This document shows, piece by piece, positions 32,420 through 42,515 of a DNA stretch of 42,515 nt (position 1 is its first letter; each line of letters begins with the position of its first letter). A program made the position numbers and the translations under genes. Below the pieces are notes generated by a model that saw nothing but the letters and a program-made list of their open reading frames with translations, did not search any database and had not been told where the DNA came from. The DNA lies in the NCBI GenBank assembly GCA_000226015.1, contig JH153432.1, forward strand, positions 122,117 to 164,631. Reading direction: 5' to 3'. The stretch is from Mnemiopsis leidyi (taxonomy: Eukaryota; Ctenophora; Tentaculata; Lobata; Bolinopsidae).

Positions 32420-34260
32420 CTGACAAAACAAGGGTTCAGTTAATACTTGTTTATTTGTAGCAGAGTTTTAACATCCCGCCTAAAAGCAGGGGTTAAGTAA
32501 GTTGGCTACTTAATTAATAAGTTAATTAGTTACCCAGCCACATACATCCCTTCTGACAAACTGGAGTTTGGTTACTTAGGTAATGAGTTAACAACTTAAG
32601 CCAGAGTTGACAGCAATAATTTATAAAACATCGAAATGTCGTTGTTACGTGGATTTCACATAATTTTCACAAAAATGTCCCGCTCTCAGGCGGACGATAA
32701 AATTCTATCTCCCAATTATAAAGAGCTTCTTCGATCGGCCCTCTGCTAGTGCTAGAAGCAATTAGGCAACAGTTATCGTAATTTTGATTTTTACCGCAGA
32801 GGCTGCTGGAGGGATTCCGAGGCAGCTACAGTGAAAATATTGGCCGTGAAAACTGAAACTGGAACAATGTTATTGTAAAATGGTTTGACTAGCTCTACTT
32901 AGGCCTCAATTTGGTTGAAAAATCCACAGTCTTTTACCAGCATAACCATGCGGTAAACTTAGCTCGCATTGATACCCAACTCTCGCAGCTATTTCTTTTC
33001 TTCGAACTTTTGAACGCTAAAATGAATTAGCCGATAACTATTACATATAGTCATATTTAACTTTAATTGATACTGAAAATGAAATCAGGTGCAGCCAAGC
33101 GAGATTCATGAATCCAATTGCAGTAGCTGGTTCAATTGGCCAACTGCAATATGTTCACAACACTGTTCAATTTGTGTTTCGTTTTTTTTGTCACGAAATC
33201 ACGTGTTATCGGAAAATAAAACTTAAAGTGGCATATGAAATATAGATTTTGAATAAATCACTGGGTCATAGTTGCACCGAAACTATAAACCATAGGTAAT
33301 TCTGGTAAGGATAGGAATTTAATATCAAATCGACATAATACCACGAAGTAATACTCTGATAGTGATAAGTACGCCGCACAGCGGTAATAAACTCGCAAAT
33401 AAATCGTTAGCGTAGAATAACTTCGCAGGGGCACTTCTACGCTAAATAAATCGTTAGCGTAGAATAACTTTGCAGGGGCACTTTGTAAAACATGGAACGT
33501 CGAATTGGTAACGGTGGCATGTAAAATGTGTTTTATTGCTTTGTGACACCGGACGCTGGACACCGCCATCAAATCTGATCACTTTAAATCATCTACTTTG
33601 CTTTTTTGCCTTCGGCAAAAACATGAGAGATGAAAAGATAAACGCCACTCAGGTAAATCTTAACCACTTAACAGTTAATAGCTTTATTTTGCGATTTTCT
33701 TACAATTCAACAATCAAGTCTTTATGACAAGGATTGACCAATGAGAAGCAAAGTACGACCAATCAATTTCAAGAATCAATGTCACGTGATAAATTTCCGA
33801 CTCCACGAATTCCATTACATTTATTTAAGTACTGAGTAAAGCTGAATTTATAAGTGAGACAATTAGCACAGTCATGTAAATTTTAGTAAGTTTTAGGACA
33901 TGTTTACCTATTTTTCCTGATGATAAAATAACTCGAATTCTCTGGTCATTCACATTACGATGTAACGGATTAAGATCAGACGTGTGAAAAAAGACAAACG
34001 AACAAATTTTACCTTAGCATGTTTTATGAGTTTATGGCGGCCTTATAAGTAAACTATTCTATAATAAGTCATATTTTCTACCTATAAATACCTACAACTT
34101 AGTCTTCAGATTGGATTTCTTATCCACCATTCTCTTCCATTGCTGCCAGCTTCTGTTACTGTCACAAAGCAAATACAACAATTGTACCAACTTCAGGCTA
34201 AAGATTTGACCTAAAAGAAAAAAAGCAGAAACCTAGAGCTCGGAGAAAGGAAATAAGGAC
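32420..34260. other. Gene-poor region before the GPCR
   Basis: Contains a partial duplicate of the boundary of the cysteine-rich exon (about 32533-32570), a 47-bp tandem repeat (33397-33484) and a TCACGTGA octamer (33782-33789). The 104-aa minus frame at 33258-33572 overlaps the tandem repeat and is not convincing. The final ~100 bases should be the GPCR promoter. Confidence 0.45.
33397..33484. repeat. Two-copy tandem repeat, period 47
   Basis: Copies start at 33397 and 33444 and share about 40 bases (AAATAAATCGTTAGCGTAGA onward) with one mismatch. Confidence 0.9.
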
Positions 34261-35205
34261 ATGACCCTGTTTAAAATAATCCCGACAATCTTCTCTGGAT
34301 TTGGAATTGTAGCCAACTGCTGCTGCGTATTATTTTACTTGATATTTGATAAGAAGGGCATTACAAACAAGCTCTTCATTTTCCTAAGCACGTGGGATTT
34401 CTTGAATAGTTTAGTCGTCACAATTAGAGTTTGGTTACCAATAAGCACGAGAGCCTTTATGACGCCACTATATGTTTGGATTCTCAACAACAGCCACTTT
34501 CTTTACATTCTGATTGCATGGACAAGGATGATAAAGATATGGGCACCTTTTTATCAAATTAAAGCAAGGATTATCTGGATTGCAATGATGGTTTTCTTTA
34601 CCTTTTATTCTACGATAGCCGTGGCCATAAACACAAAAGGAGAATTTGCTTTTAAAAACATGTTCAAATATAGTGGATGGCAATTAGCAAAGTTTCTTCA
34701 TGATAGCATCTTCTGCCTTGTCTTTATTGTAATGGTGACTACCCCAAATATAGCATCTGCAATAAAACTAATGCGACCAGGAGCAACTAAGATTGCAAAA
34801 AGGAATAGTGAAGCAGCTAAGACAGTGATGATAATCTCATTGACTTTCGTGCTATCTAACAGTCTGCTCATTCTGACGATAGCAAGAAACATCAAGTATG
34901 TGATCCAAAAAGATTTGACACCACTGATTCCAGGTTACAATGTTTATTTGGGTAACTTCTTTTTTCGGCTATTGATGATGCTTAATGCAGTCTGTAACCC
35001 CATAGTCTACTTCATACGCAACAAGAGTTTTAGAAGCTGGATATTGTGGATTCCAAGATCAATTAAAAATAATGTGCTCTCAAAAGTCTTGACTGGATCT
35101 ACAGCTCAAACAGAAAATAGAAGCAATGACAAATTGGAAAACAAACATACTTCTGACTTGGGGGAAAAATCGAATTCCATCAAGCTTAAGGCCGGAAAAG
35201 ACTAA
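34261..35205 (+). CDS. Intronless class A GPCR, orphan (314 aa)
   Basis: Seven hydrophobic segments. TM1 has the conserved N in GIVANCCCVLFY. TM7 has NAVCNPIVYFIRNKSFRSW (NPxxY then helix 8). The TM3 end reads WTRMIKIW in place of DRY, matching the RM[VI]K[VI] motif of the nested GPCR at 26064-27119. The extracellular N-terminus is only a few residues, and no Met lies upstream in the frame, so the start is firm. The tail is Lys/Ser/Asn-rich. A peptide or small-molecule receptor of a lineage-specific family is likely; ligand unknown. Confidence 0.86.
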   Translation: MTLFKIIPTIFSGFGIVANCCCVLFYLIFDKKGITNKLFIFLSTWDFLNSLVVTIRVWLPISTRAFMTPLYVWILNNSHFLYILIAWTRMIKIWAPFYQIKARIIWIAMMVFFTFYSTIAVAINTKGEFAFKNMFKYSGWQLAKFLHDSIFCLVFIVMVTTPNIASAIKLMRPGATKIAKRNSEAAKTVMIISLTFVLSNSLLILTIARNIKYVIQKDLTPLIPGYNVYLGNFFFRLLMMLNAVCNPIVYFIRNKSFRSWILWIPRSIKNNVLSKVLTGSTAQTENRSNDKLENKHTSDLGEKSNSIKLKAGKD

Positions 35206-35773
35206 AAATAGGCTGAGTACTTCATCCAATACTTCTGTTTGTGGCTCAGACAATAGATACCTACTCAACAATGGACTGCAGCTGTTACAAGTGATAATAA
35301 CAATAATGCCTTTCATGTTTTGTGACCAATAATCAACTTACAAGCAGTCGTAGATTAGCAGTTAGCACATACATATAAGCTTTTCAAGTTTTGTAATTGA
35401 ATTTACACAATATATATTTGGTTAATTTTGAACATGTTATCTTAGGGGAGGAAGCCAGATTTATGCGATGAAGTTGAAACTTTGGCATCTAAAATGGAAG
35501 GGCGATTTAAAATTATGTGTGATGTTTCTGCTGAACTTGAGCTTTGCTCACGTATCATTATGGGTGATTTTTAAATAACGACGGAACTTTGGTTTAGCTA
35601 TAGCTAGTTGTAGCCCCTTCGGCCCTGACTCGGATCCTAACGTTTTGGGATATCTTGATTAGAAGAAGAATCAATCAATATTTGCAAACATTTCAATACA
35701 TCAAAGATTAACAATTTGGCGATTAGTAAATGTTGCTTACTGTAACCAGAAAACTTCAAATTGTGTACATTTA
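35206..35773. other. 3' flank of the GPCR
   Basis: No gene or clear repeat seen before the SINE-like unit. Confidence 0.4.
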
Positions 35774-35775
35774 TC

Positions 35776-36110
35776 GGCGTCGTGGCTCAGTGATTTACAC
35801 CTTGGTTCGGCGATCTGAAGGTCACTGGTTCGAGCCCCGCGAGGGGCACGTTCTATACATCAGATTTCTTGCTTGCAAGTATGCTTGGTGGATCACCGTG
35901 ACGGGTATCCCATACCTGTATACACCTGGTATATATAATACCTGGTATAGGTATGTGCTGAAACTGGACTAAGACCTGGACATCCGAAGTAAAAATCCTC
36001 AGGCACATGTTATTGTGTGGTTTAGCGTATATCTGTGTAAAAAAAAGCTTCGCTTATGGTGTCGGGCATACTATCAGCCTTGGAGGATGCCATCAAAAAC
36101 CGCCGATAAT
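35776..36110 (+). mobile_element. tRNA-derived SINE-like element
   Basis: A tRNA-like head at 35776-35850 carries an A box (TGGCTCAGTGA, 35783-35793) and a B box (GGTTCGAGCCC, 35827-35837) at normal spacing, which could form an internal Pol III promoter. An unrelated body follows, so it is not a plain tRNA gene; the intact cloverleaf is doubtful. The right end is estimated; no target-site duplication identified. Confidence 0.6.
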
Positions 36111-37230
36111 GTAGGCGGTGACTATTCCGAGGGTGGCGTGGTGTATGCTTGCATATAAAAGCTTTGCTTTTCTTGTGTTATTTAAATCGAAAGGGTGTCC
36201 CAAAAGTGATAGTAGTTGCCTTGAATCGGAGCTATGTGATTTAATTCGTTATCCACCTAAAACGTGTTCGATGTGTATCAAATTTTTTCCCGTATCTTGC
36301 CATTGAGGCCCGAAGGGCCCAAATGGCAAGATTGTTTTGATACGTTTTGTGCACGTGCACAAAAAGTACAAAACAAGGGTTGGCGATCGACAGCGTAAAT
36401 CGGGGTATTTTGGAATATTAGCTCAAAAAGTGTCCGTCCGTACGTAGGCGCGCACGTCCGCGCGCACGCTCCTTTATTAAACTTAATTATGTATACCAAT
36501 ACGATTATAGCCAAATTTTCGAACATGGCTGCATCAAACGGCTGCATTAACTCCCGCGTCTGCATTTACACGTGCCGATGCAGAACAATAATAACCAACC
36601 GAAGTTATGTCTGGTACGAGGTTGTCTGGTACGAGGTTGTCTTTACTTTTTTCATTCCTCATTTCGCAAAGTTTAATGACAATAAGCGACGGCATGATAC
36701 GGGAAATTCAGCGGTCGCCTGACACAATTAAAGCGGCCGCAATTCTTGTTAGAAAGAAAGGGCGACTTATATGAGTGACAAGCTAAGTTGATCGGGCACT
36801 AAGTGCTGATAAGGTTAGCTGATCAAGTAGGAAGTGCAAGTCCTGTTATCGTCCGAAGTATAACTGATGAATAGGAAGTCAGTGTCAATACAAAATTTTG
36901 ATTTTATATGCTCAGCAAAATTTCTTTTCCATCTATACTTCTTCCGATTCAAAAATTAGAATGGTGATATTCACGATATTGAAGAGCAGCGCTTAAACTC
37001 AAAAGAATGAACAATCTATAAGAAAACATCGATAAGCCTTTTTTGGGGCACCCTCTTCATTAGCTATGTAACTGGAAAATAATTAATAAACCGCTTATAA
37101 TTGTGCTATTCAATAAATAGTTCGTTTATTTTGAGTATTTAAGTTCTTTAGTTCTGTATATTATAAATCAAAACAAAGATTGCCATCAAGCTAGCAAATC
37201 CTCATCGAAACCCATTAATCACCTCAAAAC
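36111..37230. other. Gene-free region with palindromes
   Basis: A hairpin spans 36296-36330 (CTTGCCATT ... AATGGCAAG around GGCCC/GGGCC). A perfect 20-bp palindrome (TTTTGTGCACGTGCACAAAA) lies at 36345-36364. A CG-rich GCGCGCACG patch lies near 36450-36470. No supported coding frame. Confidence 0.5.
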
Positions 37231-37693
37231 CTGGGACTACGTCTGCAGACTTTGCATGTGGCGGATCCACCTAGAAGGCCAAGTTTTGAGGACCCTGCTT
37301 GAGTCCAGCAGAATCCGCAGTGAATTCCGCAACCAACTCGCAAACAGTCTGCCAGTTATGGTTAGGGTAACTAATCTTGCCTCAAGTCATAACCTTTGCC
37401 GTAAGTCTTACATTTTAGGGTTATTGATAAAGTAAGGGCTAGTGTTAGTTTTAGGGTAATGCAAGAGGAGTCCGCTGTGGTTAAAACTTTGAAATCCCCA
37501 AGTTGGCAAGTTTAAAGTGACCAAATTTGAGTTTTCTAGTGAACTGCCTGCGCATTGATGGTGGATCCTATAGGATACACAGACTCGGGTGGATGCTTTG
37601 GCGGACGCCTGCATGGATCCAATGGGATCTGCTTCGATCCACCTGGATCTGATTATTTTTATGGCAGATAAAGTCCGCCGGTTGTAGTCCCCA
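37231..37693. mobile_element. Possible MITE with imperfect terminal inverted repeats
   Basis: The left end CTGGGACTAC...GACTTT (37231-37253) pairs with the complement of the right end (37670-37693, GGGACTAC...GACTTT). GGATCC/GATCCACC words recur inside. No target duplication found and no coding capacity. Confidence 0.35.
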
Positions 37694-37984
37694 CTTCATT
37701 TTCGTTGCCACAAAACTTTTGTTAAAATTTAAATCATCTTTTGATTAAATTTCTTGATCGAATTTATCCGTACGGTTCGCCTTTTTTGTACCATTCAAAG
37801 CTCTATTGTCTTTGAATCTTAGATAGTTAAATAAATTGATTTAAATTTCCACTAAAAGTCGCAGATGTCTCCTTCAAGAACAAAGGCCAGGAGAAATAGA
37901 CCGCCTTGGCGATTTAGATTATCTAATTTGCACCAAGCCTGGTTTGATATGATTTTCTAACACCTGTGGAGGAGCATTTTCAGC

Positions 37985-37991
37985 TATATAA
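37985..37991 (+). promoter_or_regulatory. TATA box of the cathepsin-ShKT gene
   Basis: TATATAA 50 bases upstream of the ATG at 38042, which predicts a short 5' leader of about 25 bases. Confidence 0.65.
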
Positions 37992-38041
37992 ATGAGGGCA
38001 TTACCTGAAATCTATCAAGAATTGTTGTTCAAAATACGACA

Positions 38042-41000
38042 ATGTTCCTGTTTTTGGTAGCACTTATTGCTGCAGCAGCAGCTTCAGTTGATGACATCAG
38101 AATCACTTCTGCTCTGATGAGCCCGCAGGCTCTTCAGGTGGGTTCCCGATGTAACGTTGGATTTCCTTTTAATAATAAATCATGCGATTGTTATTTTCTT
38201 TCACGTTCAGGCTCACGTGGATTAGTTCATTTCAATAAGAAAAGACTGTTCAATCACATTAAATATGGTGAATTCATTCCAAATTTAATATACTGCACGT
38301 GTAATCCCCAAGTATGCCACTGTAACCTCCTCCCCCTCCAGAAACTCTACTCGGACTACTCAGGAGAGCAAGGCAGGACGTTTAACCGGGCTGAACAGAG
38401 AGTCAGACTTGGACTTTTCAGGAAAACCCTCCAGACAATCGCCGAACACAACTCAAGAGATGAGTCCTGGCAGATGGGTCTCAATCAGTTCTCTGACATG
38501 GTCAGTAAAGTCCTCATGTATTTCGTTGCACTGTTATGTCTACATCTGACTGCATAGTTTTGAAATACAGCAAGAGTAGGTTTAATATCTTCTCCTAGAA
38601 GTATTTTCTTCCCGAGAAAAGTTTATCCAATACTAACCTCTTAATATCCCAGACAGAGGAAGAGATGTATAGTTACACCGGAGCAAACTTTACTGAGTCC
38701 CTTCCTGAAGATGTCCCTGAGTACGTGGCCCCCCTCACTGCCGGACCAGCTTCGGGAGCTCGGGACTGGAGGACTGCTAACGGTGGTAAAGCCCAAGCTG
38801 TTACCAAGGTCAAGAACCAGGGACGATGCGGATCTTGCTGGGTCTTCTCGGCAGTGGGAGCTCTGGAGGGAGCTTACAAGAACCAGGGAAGTATCCTGAA
38901 GTCTTTCTCTGAGCAGGAGGGTTTGGAGTGTTCCATGAGAAACGGGTGTGGTGGTGGATGGATGCACTACGTCTACAACTATGCCAAAAAAGCTGGTAGA
39001 TTTGCCGAGATGAAGGACGTCCCTTACAAGGGTGGGTACATATGAACTCGATACAACTAATGGAGTAGTAAGTGCGGACGATTAAGAAAATGTAAACCCG
39101 TACTAAAATATTGACATGTTATGACAAGCTATAACTTGAGTACGTTCTAGGAAGGGAAGGATCTTGCAGCTTCAGCAGAGCAAGAGACGGTCTGATTGCC
39201 TTCAAGGTCAGCGGGTATTCAAACGCTAAAGGAGACAGCAATCACGTGCGGGCTCTGGACAGTTCTGGCCCTCTGTCTGTTGCTTACACCTGCACCAAAA
39301 ACTTCTTCAAGTACAGAGGGTGAGTAGACTGTATGGAATTATTACAATGAATAATTTGAATTTACTAGTTTACGCATTTGTAAAGAGATTCGTATGATAT
39401 CATTTTTCTCTGATCGACTTAATCGATGAAGGGAAATTAACCTTACAAAGAATCTCTAAGAATATCTCTTTACTGACTCACTTCAAGACTCTGCCTAGCT
39501 AGACTTTGTTACGATCATCTGAGTTTGAAAAAACCCAGCATAGAAGACATTACAAAACTTACCGCCCCCCCACTTTCAGAGGTATCTATCGAGAAAGCAG
39601 TTGCAGTGGAGGCGGACACGCTGTCACAAATGTCGGATATGCTCCCGACTACTTCATTATGAAGAACTCCTGGGGCACCGGCTTCGGAGAGAGGGGATAC
39701 TTCAGGATCGGCAGAGGAAACGTTTGTGGTATCACTAACCAGGTAAGACGTTTCGTTAAGAGGAAGAGATTATTCTTTGTGGTACCACTGATCCTCAAAT
39801 TAGGAATGGGATTAAACAATCATGCTCTGTACAGAGTTAACATGGCAACACTCGACTGTACGTCATGTTGTTTTCCACCCTTGCAGAACATTTCCATTCA
39901 ATTATTTTTGTTTTCAGGGACTGATTCCCACTCTCTCTTCCACTGGTAAGACAGACCCTGGAACAGACGAAGGCGGCGATGACGGCGGCGATGATACTGA
40001 CGGTGGTAAGTTTGCAGTCACGTGACACTTAAACGTTACTAAAGCAACATATGACTGGTAACATGTGACTTAGCTTAGATGAATGGCGTGACTTCACACG
40101 TGACTTAAACACGTGACTTAAACACGTGACTTAAACACGTGACTTAAACACTTGACTTAAACACGTCACTTAAACACGTCACTTAAACACGTGACTTTAA
40201 CACGTGACTTAAAAACGTGACTTGTAGCTAAGATATGGCATTACAGGAAAGTGCGTTGCCGTGGACACTAACGACCGTTGTCCCGAGTGGGCTGCCAGAG
40301 AACCGTCTGAGTGCACTGAGAACTGGAGGTGGATGACAGACAACTGTAGAAAATCTTGCAAACAGTGCGGTATGTATATAACGTTTTATTGCGTGCTTTG
40401 TGCTATCATTCAGAACTTAAGTTTACTTTTGTCCAGGTGATTAATTAGCAGAATTCATTCGGCAGCTTTCTTTTAGTAATAAAGTTCTTAACGTCACGTA
40501 AATAATTCCGGAAATCCATGTCAACCCAGAATCTGTGTAACAACAAATGTGATTATTTCAGACTGTGTTGATCTGGGAGCTAAATGCGAGGAATGGAAGG
40601 GTAAGGGATACTGCGAGACTCAGTACGTGACTTTTATGACCAGGCTTTGTAGGAAGACGTGTGACAAATGTCACAAGGATGACGGTGGTGATGATGATAA
40701 CAACAACGGAGGTTAGTAACCATGGAAACTTGCACTATGGCAACGTGAAGTTACAACAGCATGTTTTAAACATGGCAATGTTAGTTTATAACAACATTTT
40801 ACCGCTTACAATGACAACGTTAAGTTACAACAACATGTTGCAACCATGGCAATGTTAAGTTATACAACATTCTACCGCTTACAATGACAAATTTGACCAA
40901 TCACAAGAAAAAATATGCAACCATGACACCATTTTATCTTGACGTGTCACCGTCCCAACAAAATGTCACCGTAACAACATGTGACTGTGACAAAACAAAA

Positions 41001-41090
41001 GTTAACAAACGATCTGTTTCAGACTGCCAGGAAGGTTTCAAGAAATGTCCTGACGGGAGCTGTGTTCACGAACATTGGCATTGCGACTAA
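38042..41090 (+). CDS. Secreted papain-family (cathepsin L-like) protease with two C-terminal ShKT domains
   Basis: Nine exons: 38042-38137, 38342-38500, 38653-39031, 39151-39319, 39580-39742, 39918-40005, 40247-40369, 40562-40711, 41023-41090; 1395 nt, 464 aa, phases all agree. Residues 1-15 are a signal peptide. The I29-type propeptide has [16 protein letters not shown] and GLNQFSDM. The protease has NQGRCGSCW (catalytic Cys147), [11 protein letters not shown] (His281) and [14 protein letters not shown] (Asn297), so the triad is complete. An acidic Gly/Asp linker leads to two six-cysteine ShKT modules, one per exon, then a second acidic linker and a short cysteine tail ([14 protein letters not shown]) like half an LDLa repeat. 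Papain-ShKT fusions occur in cnidarians and nematodes; digestion or venom roles are both possible. ShKT alone does not make it a toxin. Confidence 0.92.
40096..40223 (+). repeat. 13-bp minisatellite (ACACGTGACTTAA)n
   Basis: About ten tandem copies of a 13-base unit lie in the cathepsin intron 40006-40246. Each contains CACGTGAC or a one-base variant (CACGTCAC, CACTTGAC). Confidence 0.92.
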
Positions 41091-41290
41091 ATCTACAGAC
41101 TTACACAGGAAATACCTATCTGGACTTTGAGACAACATCATTCAGATCGTTTTCTTTGTTCAAATATTCAAATACCTACGAATTTTCTTTCATTTTGTTC
41201 ATCTTTTTGTCGCGAACACTAAATTTCTTATCTCACCATTAACAAAATCAAAATTTTGCCGTATAATGAGAGATAATGAGAGAGAAATGG

Positions 41291-41296
41291 AATAAA
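41291..41296 (+). terminator. Poly(A) signal of the cathepsin-ShKT gene
   Basis: AATAAA about 200 bases after the stop codon at 41088-41090. Confidence 0.6.
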
Positions 41297-41391
41297 CAAG
41301 ATCTAGGTATGTTAACATTGACGTAGATTAACGTTCTGCAATTCTTCCAGCAGCTCTGGTTACGGACCAGATATCCTGGACACGCCTGTTA

Positions 41392-41556
41392 TCAGACCAC
41401 AAATCGGATAATCACTCCCTTACACTCGTAATAATCGTGGTCCGGTCTAATCTTGGCAGCTGTATAGTCATTGTAGGTAGTTACATAGTCTCCTACACGC
41501 ATAACAACAAAGTGGTGGTTACGGAATAGGAACTTAAGACGTGTGCATAACTTCAT
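41392..41556 (-). CDS. Small open frame, unknown (54 aa)
   Basis: ATG at 41556, stop at 41392. The predicted peptide (starts MKLCTRLKFLFRNHHF, then DYVTTYNDYTAAKIRPDHDYYEC) has a protein-like composition but no family I recognise. It may be a remnant exon or chance. Confidence 0.2.
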   Translation of the reverse strand: MKLCTRLKFLFRNHHFVVMRVGDYVTTYNDYTAAKIRPDHDYYECKGVIIRFVV

Positions 41557-42417
41557 TACCCTTAACTAGGGACTACAAATCATGACAGATCTAGCTTATA
41601 AGTTGTACCGTCTCGAATTCTTTGTACCGTCTCTTTGTTAAAGTCGTTTAATAGAATAGTGTGAGGCATTTGCTTGATGCAACCATGTATGGAATAAATA
41701 CATGAACTCAGTAAGATATTTCAGCGGAGAGAAAGAATTGGGCAACTTTCTTAAGAAATTAAAGGTATACAGTGTACACCACCTTAGGAGACATATTTAA
41801 AACGCTCGAAATGCGAAGGTTTTTCAAAGAATTCGCCATATTTTTAGACGGCCAAAATTTCGGTATTAACGATGAGTCTCTCCAACACGATCGGTATTCA
41901 TGTGCAGTGAACAGAATCAAGTCAGACGAGTTGACAGTCGGGCACGTTCCATTCTGTTTCTAATTCATGTGCTACAACAGTGAGTAGTGTAGGAGTAGTG
42001 TATTTTTCGAGTAGTGTAGGACAGCAGACAGCGTCGGTCCCCAATACCCTAGCAAACGTCCAAAGGCCTTGGAAATATCATCTTTAAGATGAAACAGCTG
42101 GTCAGAGAAGCATACACCTATAGGAGTACACCGGAGAACAACCCGACAGAGACGAACCACTGGAAGAAGATGATAAAGAAGAAATCGATTCAAAATATTG
42201 ATTTTTTATGAAGTTATCGATTTCCTCCAATAGTGCATGCTTCTGTTAAAAAAAGAGAACAGTGAAAAAAGCTTCAAACACCCTAATTTAATTCGACGTC
42301 CGAAATGTGACGTTTTTTGGAAGAATTCGACATAATTTTGTCTCATCATTTTTCCGGTCGTGACAGATTGGCCGACCAGATTATAAGTATCCTAATGCAT
42401 GCACAAACACGCACACA
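41557..42417. other. Right end region, no supported gene
   Basis: Short frames at 41772-41963 (+) and 41972-42193 (-) show no domain. GAGTAGTGTA is repeated near 41980-42020. Confidence 0.4.
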
Positions 42418-42418
42418 C

Positions 42419-42515
<97 letters not shown>
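42418..42515. repeat. (CA)n microsatellite at window edge
   Basis: Near-pure CA run to the last base of the window. Confidence 0.97.

Noticed and set aside
33258..33572. 104-aa minus-strand frame
   Set aside because: It runs through the 47-bp tandem repeat and shows no domain or splice support.
35776..35850. Functional tRNA gene
   Set aside because: A and B boxes are present, but a full cloverleaf is not evident and an unrelated SINE-like body follows.

Overview
The window reads as intron-rich, AT-leaning animal DNA with spliced genes, GT-AG introns of about 0.1-10 kb, class A GPCRs, a homeobox gene and Ig-domain proteins. The mix (GRL101-like LDLa-GPCR, cathepsin with ShKT tails, conserved NEK10, dense nested genes) suggests an early-branching animal, cnidarian or ctenophore. 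That is inference; no species is named. The window starts in (CT)n and ends in (CA)n, so it may be a whole contig that broke at microsatellites. Positions 30896-30911 are an assembly gap inside (GA)n. Layout, left: from 874 to 28917 on the + strand runs one large gene, NEK10. I reconstruct 23 exons in which every splice phase agrees (949 codons plus stop; the N-terminus is missing). It has armadillo-like repeats, a protein kinase with the NEK10-type HRDLTPNN loop, and the conserved C-terminal region. Its introns hold six antisense units: an intronless divergent SIX homeobox gene (2856-3899), a three-exon GNS-type sulfatase (5222-7128), a secreted nine-Ig protein (9403-12069), a truncated sister copy of that protein (12836-13234), a three-exon LDLa-repeat GPCR (18473-22466) and an intronless class A GPCR (26064-27119). 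Layout, middle: NEK10 converges on a three-exon axonemal SAXO-like gene (29291-30370, minus), which gives a tail-to-tail pair of ciliary genes. Beyond the (GATA)n/(GA)n tract lie gene-poor DNA, one cysteine-rich terminal exon (32240-32419, minus) and another intronless GPCR (34261-35205, plus). Layout, right: a tRNA-derived SINE-like unit, hairpins, a possible inverted-repeat element, then a TATA-driven nine-exon secreted cathepsin L-like protease with two C-terminal ShKT modules (38042-41090, plus). The last 1.4 kb shows no convincing gene. The most unusual points are the all-antisense nest of genes inside NEK10; a fourfold 43/44-bp tandem duplication of a NEK10 3' splice site in which only the last copy gives an open frame; the in-exon triplication of a three-Ig module; an excess of TCACGTGA octamers; and a perfect 25-bp-stem hairpin.
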